Notes: a model not told the origin generated them from the sequence alone. DNA of 64,000 bases from Lonicera japonica (GCA_021464415.1 CM038471.1:71464851-71528850), one strand, 5' to 3'; counted from the stretch's first letter, positions 49,801 to 56,734 are shown. Translations and numbers: made by a program.

Positions 49801-52800
49801 GACACAGACCAGACTTTTCACAATGGTTTTTAATCGCTAAACGTATCTCCAAATACATCGGCAACAGAAAATTGTCGGTAAAAGGACAGTCCGTACCAGA
49901 GACGGACTCATATGTTAATATATATGTATACATATATATAAGTTTATGCATTTGCAATATATGATAGTATTTGAGTATTGTGGTAAAATATCTTATACCA
50001 TAGCCAAGTTGTATCCATATCCAATATCCTATACTTAACCTTTTAAAATATATCCATGCCACTTAGCTATGTAATCGACACTGGTCCTGAGATTGTACAG
50101 AGTGGGGGACTGCAAAGGGCACTTGATGTAATTAAATTTTGTTAATTATGCAAAAGACCCAATATTTTAAAAATGGTATTAGAACAAGGGCCCAATAAAT
50201 ATGTTTTATATGTGAAAACACGTTCACATTTCAACTTTTATGAAGGACCTATATATATCTGGACCATCCCTTTATGTAGTGACTGTTATCTCCTATGGTT
50301 GCCTGAATCACAATGGTTCTGTTTTTGCAGCTAACTGTGCTTACAGTCTACACATTTCTCTATGGTCGCCTCTATCTTGCTCTTAGTGGACTCGAGCAAG
50401 GCTTAAGTACCCAACGCGCAATTCGAGACAATAAGCCCCTTCAAGTAGCTCTTGCTTCTCAGTCTTTTGTCCAAATCGGTTTCTTAATGTCATTGCCTAT
50501 GATGATGGAGATAGGTCTCGAACGAGGATTTCGTAAGGCATTTACCGATTTTGTACTAATGCAACTACAATTGGCCCCTGTTTTCTTCACATTTTCCCTC
50601 GGCACAAAGACCCATTATTTTGGACGAACCTTGCTTCATGGTGGTGCTCGGTACAGAGAAACCGGTCGTGGTTTCGTTGTGTTCCATGCAAAATTTGCTG
50701 ATAACTACAGGCTCTACTCTCGGAGCCATTTTGTTAAGGGAATTGAACTCATGATCTTACTTCTCGTATACCAAATATTCGGCCACTCATATAGAGGTGT
50801 ACTCGCATATATATTCATCACAATATCAATGTGGTTCATGGTTGGAACATGGCTTTTTGCTCCTTTTCTTTTTAATCCCTCGGGATTCGAGTGGCAAAAA
50901 ATCGTCGATGATTGGACCGATTGGAATAAATGGATGAGTAACCGAGGAGGAATCGGTGTGCCGCCGGAGAAAAGTTGGGAGTCTTGGTGGGAGAAAGAAC
51001 AGGAGCATCTTTATTATTCTGGGATGCGGGGTAAAATATTCGAGATTTTGTTGTCACTCCGCTTCTTTATTTATCAATATGGTCTTGTATATCAGTTGAC
51101 CATTTCGCGGAATAACCAAAGTTTTCTGGTAGTTGCCTCTTATCATTTTAAGTTGATATAAGCATTTGAATACATGTGATATTTGTTGAACTTTGAAATT
51201 GATTTTGATTTATTTTTCATCGCTATGCAGGTTTATGGAATATCGTGGTTTGTAATTTTTGGAGTATTATTGGTGATAAAGGTGAGTTGCAGAATTCTTT
51301 ACCTAAGGGTTTGTTTGGTAAAAAGTTGGAAAGGATTAAAAGTACTACTTATTTTTATGAAAAGTTGGGCAAAAAAAAGATGAGTAATTTGGAGCATGTT
51401 CTATTACTTTTTTGGGTTTTTCATGGAATCTAATTCTTTGGGGGAAGGCTGAGAATTTTTCCATGAAAAAGAAGGAAAAGATGGGAACACCTCACAAAAA
51501 TCACTCATCTCCTTTTCCAACTTCTCATAAAACTTAATTTTTCATTGCAATTGGACTCACTCTAGTTAAAATATTAAACTAATTTAGCCACCGTACCAAT
51601 TCCAAAGTACAATCGGTGTTTTGGAACATACCCGTAATGTATTTGACAGTAAAATTTATGAGTCTTAATACGTCCGAAATTGATCTTGCTGATATATTTT
51701 GGTCTTGCTTGTGGTTGTATTCATCTTTTGTCCTTTTCTTCTTTGGCTTCGGAAAAAGAAGAAGAAGATAGTGCCTGAAAGGCTTTGCGCATATACTTGA
51801 ACTCATGCTCAACATTTGTGTTTGGCACAACTTTGTCTCAAAAGTTCATTTATTTTTGTTTTTTTCGAAATTCAAATGCCATATAAAAAAAAAGGAAAAA
51901 ACAATTATTATAGGTTTTTGTTTTTAGTCAGACTTAAAAAAATGGGAGGCAACTAACATTAGCTTATGATTACCACTTAAACAATAGATGTGTGTTTGGT
52001 TCAAGTTTTCCTGTTTTCTTGTATCCAAAAAGTGATATATTACGTATAAAGTTTGAGCTTTAACAAATAAATTAACCTCTTGTATTACCAATCAATTGGA
52101 GTTTTCGAATTTTGAAACTCTATCATCATCTGCTTCCCTTTATACTGAATTTTTCAGCGGTTCTTGTCGTGTTTTTGAATTACTCCCAAATATTGTTTAC
52201 TAAAGTTGATGCATTTGTAAGAACTACAGTTGATCTGTTTTTGTTATAAAATATTGATCCGGTTTGTCATAGTGTATAATTTCAATTTGCTGTAGCAGAA
52301 GTGATGTACTTTAATATCTCTTTATATTCTAATGTCTTTTTGCTATGTTGATTTTCACTTTCTCAGATCGCATATTTTGGGAGGAACAGATATAGTACTA
52401 CTCGTCAGCTGGTGTTTCGTTTGATAAAGGGATTTATCTTCCTTGGTTTCCTTGGTGCTCTGATTACTTTAATAGCAGTACCACATATGACCTTCCAAGA
52501 CATAATCGTGTGCATTCTCGCATTCATGCCTACTGGATGGGGATTGCTACAGGTGAGTTCCTCCTCATCTCTCTCTCATGTTTCCTTTCATACTTCGTTT
52601 CTTTGTATTTACATATCCTCCAATATAATCTCATATTCAAGATTGGACAAAACCATATATTGTGGTTTCAAAACTTAAACTTCTAGCTTTTGATACAAAA
52701 GTTCAAAAATGCTTGAAACCACTGCTATTTTTTATGAGAATTTGGAAAAAGAGGCATAAAAAAATGAAAAAAGTGGAAAACATCTCACTAAATCACTCAT

Positions 52801-53746
52801 ATCTTTTTCCAACTTCTCATAAAACATAATTGTCTTCCAATCATTTTCAAATTTTTTTACCAAGCTGACCTTAGATGTGTTTGATTGCACTTCTTTCCAT
52901 ATAAAATGCTAAAAATTACCCATTGGAGTTATAATTGCCTAATTTTACATGTACAAAATGGTTTAGCTTAATTCTCTCCTTTTCCATGCAACTCAAAAAA
53001 ACCACCACCTCCCAAAGTTTATGTTTTCCATGAAAATCTTTCCGTATAAGACAATTCCAAGGAATTCAATTCTTTTTGGTCCAACATTGCTCCAATGTTC
53101 CACAAAAGAATGAGTTGATATCTTCTTTAGTAACACTGCAATTTTATTTTCACCCTTTGTGTTCATTTAACACATTATCCAATGGTTGTCCTAATTTGTT
53201 AACGTGGACCCCTGTTAAGCATGATATCCATTCTAGTCCTTCTTCCTAACAGCTTAAGCTTTTGGGTGAAATAGTTTCTAACATGTATCAAAGTCTAATT
53301 GTCTTGGGAAGTCCCAAGTTTCAAGCCTCGTTACCTCTCTGCCTCCGTACTCCATCTGTTAATCCTATTTCAGTCTGTTCTCTGCCTAATCTTTTTCCTC
53401 TCTACTTTCCCGTGCAAGTATGGAGTCATACGTGAGGTAGGGGTTAATCATAGTATCCATTGTGAATCTTCTAACAAACCCCTCTTTGGCATTCCAGATA
53501 GCACAAGCTTCGAGGTCACTGGTTAAACGAGCCGGACTATGGGACTCAGTTAAAACACTAGCACGCGGTTATGAAATCATCATGGGCTTGGTCCTATTCA
53601 CCCCAGTTGCATTCCTGGCTTGGTTCCCATTCGTTTCGGAGTTCCAAACACGTATGCTTTTCAACCAAGCATTCAGCAGAGGTCTACAAATTTCACGTAT
53701 TCTTGGCGGACAAAGGAAGGACCATGCCTCTAGCAACAAAGAATGA
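12639..53746 (+). CDS. CALS3: Callose synthase (1,3-beta-glucan synthase, GSL family), 42 coding exons
   Basis: Plasma-membrane enzyme that polymerises UDP-glucose into callose at cell plates, plasmodesmata and sieve pores. I joined 42 exons by frame and GT-AG sites (one GC-AG); together they total 5,835 nt, giving 1,944 residues, close to the roughly 1,950 of CALS1-3. The N-terminus has [14 protein letters not shown] and the family-typical [13 protein letters not shown]. The regulatory N-terminal region is about 1-485, a first membrane block about 485-750, a large cytosolic catalytic loop about 750-1500, and a C-terminal membrane block about 1505-1935. The proposed UDP-glucose-binding RXTG motif appears as RETG near residues 1626-1629. 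The C-terminus matches the family (LGGQRKD, then KE). No internal stop or frame break was found despite about 30 kb of inserted DNA. Assignment to the CALS1/2/3 group is strong; the paralogue symbol is a best guess from memory of the sequence. Confidence 0.95.
13620..13940 (+). repeat. G-rich tract in intron 1 with G-quadruplex motifs
   Basis: About 300 bp of intron 1 (12826-14396) are strongly G/T-skewed on the sense strand, unlike the surrounding A/T-rich DNA. At 13711-13732 there are five G runs of three or more separated by 1-2 nt (it begins GGGTTGGGGTTGGG), which satisfies the usual G-quadruplex rule. Other G4-like clusters lie near 13636-13665 and 13815-13850. Confidence 0.75.
15107..15284 (-). 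repeat. Copia-1 3' LTR
   Basis: 178 bp, matched without visible difference by 20011-20188. It begins right after the polypurine tract on the element's strand and is bordered outside by the duplication GTTTC. Confidence 0.95.
15292..19371 (-). CDS. Copia-1 Gag-Pol polyprotein, open but with a deleted Gag
   Basis: 1,359 codons, one frame. In order: a short Gag remnant; a CX2CX4HX4C zinc knuckle ([14 protein letters not shown], about 140-153); aspartic protease with DSGA (about 244-247); integrase with an H-C zinc region and the DDE residues ([24 protein letters not shown]); reverse transcriptase with [12 protein letters not shown]; RNase H with YTDADWAGS and SSAEAEF. The order protease-integrase-RT-RNase H is that of Ty1/copia. 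Against copia-2, Gag lacks about 35 residues after MNYKLAM.G and 108 residues after LGYVN, removing most of the UBN2-type Gag core. The pol domains show no visible break. The stop TGA (15292-15294) overlaps the polypurine tract. Confidence 0.95.
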   Translation of the reverse strand: MNYKLAMMGENPVANISHKLNGRNYLSWAQSMRLFIYGKKKLGYVNDSARHEKKVQRFRVLVFLAGLNKDLDKVWGRLLGSIPLPTIREVFSEVRREEARRSGMLKDKCAPCTDGGGSALVVLGKVVDSDKQGGKQRLWCDHCKWSGHTRDNCWKLYGKPATWKKRDNKTRGGARAFQTSNADSKQQSSSEPLPFTKEQIEHLCKMVQNHSLGNSDSSCSIAQSGNTFTATIACIKSHSNWILDSGATDHMTGNSEFFSSYTPCAGNQKVKIADGSFAAVAGKGTIIVSPSLTLKDVLHVPNLSYNLISVSKLALDLNCQVNFRSSHCEFQDSNSGKTIGVAKQDGGLYFLNNGSTSGRQDRQTCFNSISVSSDSQILLWHYRLGHPNFQYLKHLFPKLLMNKNLLKFRCESCELAKHQRTVFPSQPYKKSQPFTLIHSDVWGPSRVPTWSGKRWFVTFIDDHTRVCWVFLLKEKSEVGSVFQNFYTMIYTQFQTKIQIFRSDNGKEFFNKMLGDFFVKNGIIHQSSCNYTPQQNGVAERKNRHLLEVARALIFQTKVPKYLWGDAILTATYLINRLPTRTLKFKAPIKLLSDLFPYTRLLGDIPLKIFGSVAFVHNHDPKNSKLDPKAHKCIFVGYPTNQKGYKCFDPISKKLYISMDVTFFEGQSYYNSHLQGESTSEDGGCVFDNSVVDVLYEQVPNYFNTQSGKTNELNIEDTCVGNGEQPGLVPFQNLITDGPEMCAKRYKGLVYSRKNPEQGRKETIPLQPQESNLEVDHDTQYDSFEIPEGSSQANIESTQSDQLDLPIALRKGVRACTKSPKYPISNFVSYKNISPSYSAFISRVSNVVIPNNVQDALNVPEWREAVYEEMRALEKNATWEKVKLPEGKTVVGCKWVFTVKYNSDGSVERYKARLVAKGFTQTYGVDYSETFSPVAKLNTVRVLLSVAANLDWPLNQLDVKNAFLNGNLEEEVYMEPPPGFTKEFGSKICKLKKSLYGLKQSPRAWFERLTKFLKGQGYNQGQSDHTLFTKTSTRNELSVLIVYVDDMILTGDDVEEMNRLKQNLAREFEIKDLGDLRYFLGMEVARSKSGIVVSQRKYILDLLSETGMSGCKPSDTPIELGTKLGDVTDGVPVETGRYQRLVGKLIYLSHTRPDIAFAVSMVSQFMHSPCEEHLEAVYRILRYLKGSPGKGLFFRKNDKRGIEVYTDADWAGSVTDRRSTSGYCTFLWGNLVTWRSKKQNVVARSSAEAEFRSMAQGVCEVLWLQRVLEELKRPISLPMKLYCDNKAAISIAHNPVLHDRTKHVEIDRHFIKEKLEGGIICTPFVPSNQQVADILTKGLLRQPFEFQVSKLGMTDIFAPT
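19372..19998 (-). promoter_or_regulatory. Copia-1 untranslated leader between PBS and gag
   Basis: Two compositional zones. At 19510-19640 there are about seven copies of a GAACAGTACC-like word on the plus strand, some in tandem. At 19700-19800 is a CpG-rich zone with a hairpin GCGCGTG-AGATC-CACGCGC (19744-19762), conserved at 34113-34131 in copia-2. Leader location and conservation suggest a role in RNA packaging or dimerisation; this is inference. Confidence 0.5.
20011..20188 (-). repeat. Copia-1 5' LTR
   Basis: 178 bp; on the element's strand it is followed directly by the initiator-tRNA primer-binding site. It contains a TATATAGG word suited to a retroelement TATA box. Confidence 0.95.
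20995..21287 (-). mobile_element. TRIM element, complete, in intron 5
   Basis: A terminal-repeat retrotransposon in miniature. Two 74-bp LTRs (21000-21073, 21209-21282), beginning TGTTGAAGAG on the minus strand and ending AACA, enclose 135 bp. The primer-binding site TGGTATCAGAGC abuts the LTR at 21197-21208 and a polypurine tract GAGGGGGAG lies at 21074-21082. A perfect duplication AAAAT flanks it (20995-20999, 21283-21287). There is no reading frame. The interior carries a tRNA-T-arm-like word GGGTTCGATTCCTCC (minus strand, near 21165-21180). It must move using another element's proteins. Confidence 0.93.
21463..21514 (+). repeat. CT microsatellite filling intron 6
   Basis: A run of about 25 CT units occupies over half of the 97-bp intron 6 (21449-21545), just upstream of the acceptor, where it can serve as polypyrimidine tract. 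Confidence 0.9.
22050..22384. mobile_element. Stowaway MITE in intron 8, interrupted by a TRIM
   Basis: Ends CTCCCTCCG and CGGAGGGAG are inverted, extending inward to TCCCAAATTAA / TTAATTTGGGA, with TA duplications (22048-22049, 22385-22386). This is the Tc1/mariner Stowaway pattern. A degenerate TRIM lies inside it, so the MITE is the older insertion. Confidence 0.85.
22079..22280 (-). mobile_element. Degenerate TRIM inside the Stowaway MITE
   Basis: The right LTR (22211-22280) shares the CTCCCAAAAGCTTA core with the intron-5 TRIM but has the other subtype ending (GAACCGTAATGAATAT). The left LTR is reduced to about 38 bp (22079-22116). The primer-binding site is lost apart from a trace next to 22211. 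Confidence 0.7.
23894..24044. mobile_element. Stowaway-like MITE in intron 9
   Basis: Left end CTCCGCCTGTCTCTTGATAGTC is matched imperfectly, inverted, by GACTATCAATTTGAGATGGAC on the right; TA lies on both sides (23892-23893, 24045-24046). About 150 bp, non-coding. Confidence 0.6.
24273..24345 (-). mobile_element. Solo LTR of the TRIM family in intron 9
   Basis: A single 73-bp LTR-like unit with the family core (GTAAAAGCTTAAG) and ends TGTTAG...CCAACA, bordered by a perfect 5-bp duplication ATTCT (24268-24272, 24346-24350). The duplication shows that a full element once inserted and was reduced to one LTR by recombination. Confidence 0.85.
29143..29325 (-). repeat. Copia-2 3' LTR
   Basis: 183 bp; longer than the 5' LTR by 8 bp in an AAAT microsatellite, otherwise no difference seen by eye. 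Confidence 0.93.
29333..33847 (-). pseudogene. Copia-2 gag-pol, full Gag but four nonsense codons in pol
   Basis: The first 675 codons (31820-33847) are open and include a complete Gag with the segments missing from copia-1, the protease motif DSGA and the start of integrase. Then in-frame stops interrupt pol at 31820-31822 (a Gln codon in copia-1), 31025-31027, 30593-30595 (an Arg codon in copia-1) and 30416-30418 (a Gln codon in copia-1). The RNase H end is open to 29333. The first zinc-knuckle Cys is replaced by Tyr ([16 protein letters not shown]), so nucleic-acid binding by Gag may also be impaired. No frameshift was needed to follow the frame. Confidence 0.93.
34363..34537 (-). repeat. 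Copia-2 5' LTR
   Basis: 175 bp, adjoining the primer-binding site on the element's strand and bordered outside by the duplication GTATC. Confidence 0.93.
35404..35970 (-). other. Unrecognised segment with two minus-strand frames
   Basis: Frames at 35659-35871 (70 codons; contains [20 protein letters not shown], protein-like) and 35462-35662 lie on the minus strand. Upstream of the first, CTCTAGTACCATGTTGAAG (35876-35894) resembles an inverted, mutated primer-binding site next to an LTR start. I do not recognise the protein; it may be a gene fragment captured by a retroelement. Confidence 0.35.
35972..36143. mobile_element. Stowaway MITE in intron 20
   Basis: Left end CTCCATCCTCAAATTCAGAG and right end (inverted CTCCTCGATCCGTCTCAAAG) are flanked by TA (35970-35971, 36144-36145). 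Non-coding. Confidence 0.75.
36403..36713. mobile_element. Mutator-type MITE in intron 20
   Basis: Inverted ends (GTGCTTTTTTTATTTTG on the left, inverted GGGCTTTTTTTACTTCG on the right) and a perfect 9-bp duplication AATAATAAA (36394-36402, 36714-36722) identify a Mutator-like element. The complementarity extends through GACTTTG and GGGGAATCCCAAAGGATTA blocks, making it a near fold-back. Relatives lie at 37839-38123, 40735-40980, 43315-44491 and 44530-45835. Confidence 0.85.
36938..42798 (+). CDS. Callose synthase exons 21-33 (cytosolic loop)
   Basis: Exons: 36938-37069, 37647-37741, 38178-38262, 38343-38503, 38593-38716, 39224-39321, 39404-39533, 40070-40221, 40577-40686, 41101-41226, 41347-41415, 41510-41699, 42645-42798. 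They encode the hydrophilic loop thought to hold the catalytic site, with conserved segments [20 protein letters not shown] (exon 23), [20 protein letters not shown] (exon 28) and [13 protein letters not shown] (exon 30). Exon 24 uses the first AG (38341-38342), since only that gives LPIALDMAK. Exon 25 uses the second of two nearby AGs (38591-38592), because the first leads to a stop. Confidence 0.9.
37839..38123. mobile_element. Mutator-type MITE in intron 22, same family
   Basis: Ends AGGGATTTTTTGACTTTGCC and inverted AGGGCTTCCTTTAACTTTGCC; internal blocks GGGGGAATCTCAAAGAATT and its inverse. No clean 9-bp duplication was found. Confidence 0.7.
38735..39140. mobile_element. TIR MITE in intron 25
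   Basis: GAGCATCTCCTATGGTATAA at the left is inverted at the right (GAGCATCTCCAATGGAATAC read on the minus strand). GAGCATCTCCAATGG ends are very common in plant MITEs. About 406 bp, non-coding; target duplication not resolved. Confidence 0.7.
39579..39892. mobile_element. Fold-back element or solo LTR in intron 27
   Basis: 314 bp starting TGTCACACCCCA and ending with the inverted TGTCACAACCCCA, bordered by a perfect 5-bp duplication CATTT (39574-39578, 39893-39897). TG..CA with 5-bp TSD would fit a solo LTR, but the inversion continues inward (GAGGTAAATTCCTAAG and TTGAGGTAATAAATTC both recur inverted), which fits a fold-back MITE better. Confidence 0.7.
40290..40459. mobile_element. Stowaway MITE in intron 28
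   Basis: CTCTCTCCATTCCAAATTAA at the left is inverted at the right (GTCCCTCCTTCCCAAAGTAT); TA on both sides (40288-40289, 40460-40461). Confidence 0.75.
40735..40980. mobile_element. Mutator-type MITE in intron 29, left end truncated
   Basis: It shares the internal blocks TAATCATTAGACTTTGCCCC, GAGGGAATCTCATAGTATTA and their inverses with 37839-38123, but lacks the outermost part of the left inverted repeat. Confidence 0.65.
41745..42560. repeat. Repeat-derived DNA in intron 32
   Basis: The left side has GC-rich words (AACCCGGGCTGACCGGTGGG, CCGATTGACCCGACCGG); the right side has tandem GTGACCCGATGGTTGAAGCG and GTGACCCACTGACCCAATGG. The two sides are loosely inverted relatives, so a TIR element is likely. 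The boundaries are not resolved. Confidence 0.4.
43315..44491. mobile_element. Mutator-like element in intron 33, about 1.2 kb
   Basis: Long inverted ends of about 90 bp (left GGGCTTTTTTGAGTTTGCCC; right, inverted, AGGGATTTTTTGAGTTAACCCC) and a perfect 9-bp duplication TTATTTTAT (43306-43314, 44492-44500). The interior (43430-44330) is unlike the ends and has 5'-leader-like composition (CT-rich, then a short frame), which would fit a captured gene fragment; no protein was recognised. Confidence 0.8.
44530..45835. mobile_element. Second Mutator-like element in intron 33, left end eroded
   Basis: The right end (GGGGCAAAGTCAAAAAAAGC, inverted) matches the family, with inner blocks GGGGTTAAGTCAAACGATTA and TAGAGTAACCCCTC inverted on the left. 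The interior is A/T-rich with leader-like GAGAGAG stretches. It lies directly after the previous element. Confidence 0.6.
45915..53746 (+). CDS. Callose synthase exons 34-42 (catalytic end and C-terminal membrane block)
   Basis: Exons: 45915-46034, 47030-47145, 48040-48123, 49154-49266, 49379-49608, 50331-51128, 51231-51281, 52367-52552, 53498-53746. Exons 34-38 hold the most conserved family segments ([54 protein letters not shown]). The 798-bp exon 39 encodes several membrane helices, the RETG motif and the [20 protein letters not shown] segment. The donor of exon 37 is GC (49267-49268). The last exon ends at TGA 53744-53746. Confidence 0.92.
46048..46944. mobile_element. Mutator-like element in intron 34
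   Basis: Inverted ends (left GGAGTTCTTAAATGAACCCAC; right inverted GGGTGATCTTATTTACACCC) with a 9-bp duplication differing at one base (TTAACTAAT 46039-46047, TTAACTAAA 46945-46953). The inner arms repeat CTCACCCCAC. The interior has a GA microsatellite at 46796-46821. No recognised protein. Confidence 0.7.
47641..47969 (+). mobile_element. Rearranged TRIM in intron 35
   Basis: 5' LTR 47641-47714 (TGTTGAAGAGTATGA, subtype A), then TGGTATCGGAG (mutated primer-binding site), an interior with a T-arm-like stem (CCAAGGTTCAAGCCTTGG), then at 47850-47918 an LTR of the other subtype (TGTTAAGTATGATATTCATT), and at 47927-47969 an inverted fragment of a subtype-A LTR. The whole unit is bordered by a perfect duplication ATAAT (47636-47640, 47970-47974). 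Confidence 0.8.
48447..48916 (+). mobile_element. Second TRIM-like family in intron 36
   Basis: Two related repeats of about 122-126 bp (48447-48568 and 48791-48916, sharing GGGTTCAATGAA and TAGCCATTTTGGGTGA) enclose about 220 bp. TGGTATCAAAG (48569-48579) is a primer-binding site next to the first, and CTTGGGGGAG precedes the second as a polypurine tract. The interior holds a tandem duplication (ending GACGTCAGTGTTTTAACTTG twice). Non-coding. A decayed relative lies at 56735-56980. Confidence 0.75.
49267..49378 (+). other. GC-AG intron 37 of callose synthase
   Basis: The exon ends TTTGCAG and the intron starts GCATTTT; no GT nearby keeps the frame. The acceptor ACTATGCAG gives the conserved continuation [14 protein letters not shown] donors are a known minor class spliced by the main spliceosome. 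Confidence 0.9.
53213..53477 (+). mobile_element. Degenerate TRIM in the last intron, 20 bp from the acceptor
   Basis: 5' LTR 53213-53283 with the family core CTAACAGCTTAAGCTTTTGG, then a mutated primer-binding site (TGTATCAAAGTC) and a reduced second LTR (about 53442-53477). ACCCC lies on both sides (53208-53212, 53478-53482). The acceptor of exon 42 ends at 53497, so the insertion adjoins the splice site. Confidence 0.75.
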
Positions 53747-54090
53747 TTTCGCCATCCCCTACTGCCATTTTCTTCATGTAAATATTTGTGTACCAATTAA
53801 CACTCACTATATATACTTCTTTATAAAAGTGTGTGGTTGTTGTATATCGCGTTTATGTTTTTGAGTATAGTCAAGAAATGGTTGGTGGGTATAGCATTAT
53901 GTAAATTGAAGGAGACAAACGCAAAAAAGTGAGGTTAATCTGATGATTCTTGGATGTTTAGTCTGGAGGACTGATCTTATTTGTTGGCAACTTAATTTTA
54001 TTTTGGATGTGTTAATCTAACTTAATTATAGATATAGGTTATAGGGAACATACCATTCCATACATACCATATATACACAGATTGGGGGTT
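53747..54090 (+). other. Probable 3' untranslated region of callose synthase
   Basis: Follows the TGA at 53744-53746. It is T-rich with TGTAAATATTTGTGT-like words that could act as plant far-upstream or near-upstream polyadenylation elements. No canonical AATAAA was seen, so the cleavage site is not fixed. Confidence 0.4.
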
Positions 54091-54094
54091 TTGA

Positions 54095-54330
54095 AGGGAT
54101 AAATGGATGAATTTTTTTGATGAAATAGGGCGAATAAGGTGGTCTCCATGATTAGTAAATCATCTCCGCCAAATTTCATTAGAAAATTCAACCAAAAAAT
54201 GGGTTAACTAAAGAATCCATATATGCACATTTCGGTTGTTAAAACTTTAGATATTTAATTAACTCATTTCTCAGTTGAATCATTTTTACCAAATTTTATC
54301 AAAAAATTTGTCCGTTTAGCCCTCAAAAAG
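54095..54330. mobile_element. TIR MITE, second copy of the 9955-10270 family
   Basis: Left end GGGATAAATGGATGAATTTT is inverted at the right (AGGGCTAAACGGACAAATTT). Interior words AGTAAATCATCTCCGCCAAA and TATATGCACATTTCGG match the upstream copy in order and orientation. Confidence 0.6.
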
Positions 54331-54339
54331 TCCAATCTA

Positions 54340-56329
54340 TATATGTCTCCTTGGTATGTAAGAGAAATTTTTCTATCGGTTGTGTATATATGTATATATA
54401 TATTCCGGTGCAATTATTCTGTCAGTTTACCCTAATGATATGCATACCAAATTTGGAACCGAAGTGTCGCGTAACTGCTTTGATGTATTTTGTACATAGG
54501 ATAAAAAATTAATTTACTGATTCATTTGGAAGTCGGATGTGGGTTTAATTTTCATGATTTACGGATATATGTCGAGGGAAATTAGTGTATTTTATTTGGG
54601 TAATTTTATTTATATCCACGGATTTTTTCAGTTTATCCACCCTTAATTTATGTTAATCTTGAAACAAACTTCTAAAAACTTTCTTATAAAAATTGAGAAG
54701 TATATTCACCAATTAATAATCGTTTAAATATATTTATTTTTAGAAATTGTTTTCTAACTAGAATATACTTCCTTTAAATATATTTACTTTTAAAATTTGT
54801 TTTCTAATTATAATATATTTTCTTAATTTGTTAAAAGGTATATTGATACAAATATTTTTTATTCATTATTTATCAAAAACATACAATATTACAAAACTAG
54901 GTGGAATTAATTTATATATTACATCATAACACTAACGAATAATTTTTTTCGACAAATGAGTTTACTATTTTCTTTTTCTTTTTTTTCTATACAATGAGGG
55001 CTTTAAAAATAAAAATAAAGCAGTATTGGAACGTAAGAAACTAATTAAGAATTAGTGGAGGCAATAAACATCGTTTTCTTCAATTTCAATTATTTCAAGT
55101 CAAAGGAAGAATATTCAATTATAATATATGTTTGTTTTTTTGTTTGCCATCATGAATATATAATTTAGTTATAATTTTAATTTGATTCTAGGTAGAAACT
55201 AAATTTTGTAGGCGAATTACAAATGTTTCAAAGTATACTTACTATTTAATTATTATTCCAAGACTAATGTGAATTATTGTATAATTTCAATTCTGAAAAC
55301 AAATGTGAATTATAGACTATAATATAATCTTATAGTCTAATATCGAATCCGGAAAGTGGATATAATTAACAGTAAATTATATATATTAGAAATATCATTT
55401 TATTATACAATTTATGTTTAGTTTTTTATATATTATATGACGGTGGATAGAAGTAAAAATTTGGTGAATAATTTATAATTGAATAAAAAAGAATCATTAT
55501 TTTTAAAAAATTATGTCAATATTGATTTTTGTACATTTATCCAATAACGTGGTTAAACTTAGTGGTTGGGCAATACAGATTATCTTTGTAAAACCCAAAA
55601 AAAGAGATAGACCGACAAATTTCGCAGATAGAAATAAAATCACCTTTGTTAATTACTAATCAATTTGATTAGATTGTTTAATTTTTTTTGATTGTTGAAA
55701 TTTAAATTTTGAATTATTTGATTTTCTATATTTTAGTAATTAATTAAGTTGTTAGAAGTTGTTTGATTATTTAAATTTGAATTTTGAATTTGATTTTATA
55801 GATATTAGTTTCTAGCAAGATTTTAAAAGTTTAGATTAGTTTAATAATCAATTAGGTGATAGTGACATTATAGGAATAACAATAATATAAATTAGTTTTG
55901 TAGTTATATTAATTTAATTTTAATTCTTTATCCGTAAAAGTTTGTACTTGAAACAAAATTTTGGACCCTAAATTATTAGTATAAAAGTTGCGTCCTTAAA
56001 TAGACCGAGAAATGAATATTCATCCTTAAAACTAATTACCCCTATTTTTATTTATTTAATTAAATTGGATATACTTATTAATCTAGTGGATTTTTTAATA
56101 TTAAATCATTAATAAAACAATATTTATAAAATTAAACCAATAATATTTTTTGTCATTCTATCCACATTAATTTATTAGGCAACGTGGATTAACTTAATAA
56201 CGCGGATTAACTGCGAGATATTGTGGATAGAAATAAAATCACCCATTTTATTTATGACAATAGATTTTGATTATTGAGTCTTTCCTCAATTATATATATA
56301 TATATATATACTAGTAATGTTCGTGCCTT
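54340..56329. other. Intergenic A/T-rich DNA, nothing recognised
   Basis: Frames are very short and no bounded element was resolved; an AT dinucleotide run lies at 56292-56311. Confidence 0.5.
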
Positions 56330-56520
56330 TGACATGAATTTTTTTTTAATTAAGTTTACTTTTGAAGATAATTAATTGTCAGGTTTAAGGTGAGTTATGT
56401 TAGATTCACTCTTAACCTCATTAAAAATATAACCAATTTGACATTAATCCAAAGCTAATGAGATTTTTAACTATAAAAGTTCGAAGATACCGCATTTATT
56501 ATATGACTGAATCTACCCAG
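56330..56520 (+). repeat. Dispersed repeat, copy 1
   Basis: Matches 60540-60720 in the same order: AATTAAGTTTA, GATAATT, GACATTAATCCAAAG and AGTTCGAAGA / AGTTTGAAGA words. A third, weaker relative is near 57780-57880. Class unknown. Confidence 0.55.
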
Positions 56521-56734
56521 CCTTGACACACTGTATCATTACGATATTTTTGGATATTACCACCACGATCGTCAAGACACCAATAAGACAGCTCTCTTTT
56601 ATAGGATATATGGGTGTATTTGAGATCAACAGGCTAAATTTACATGTACCTTATACATAAAAAAATCATATTTATATTTAGAACGTTACCATGTAATTGC
56701 ACAAGGCAGGTTGCTAGCCAAATAAATCACTGAC

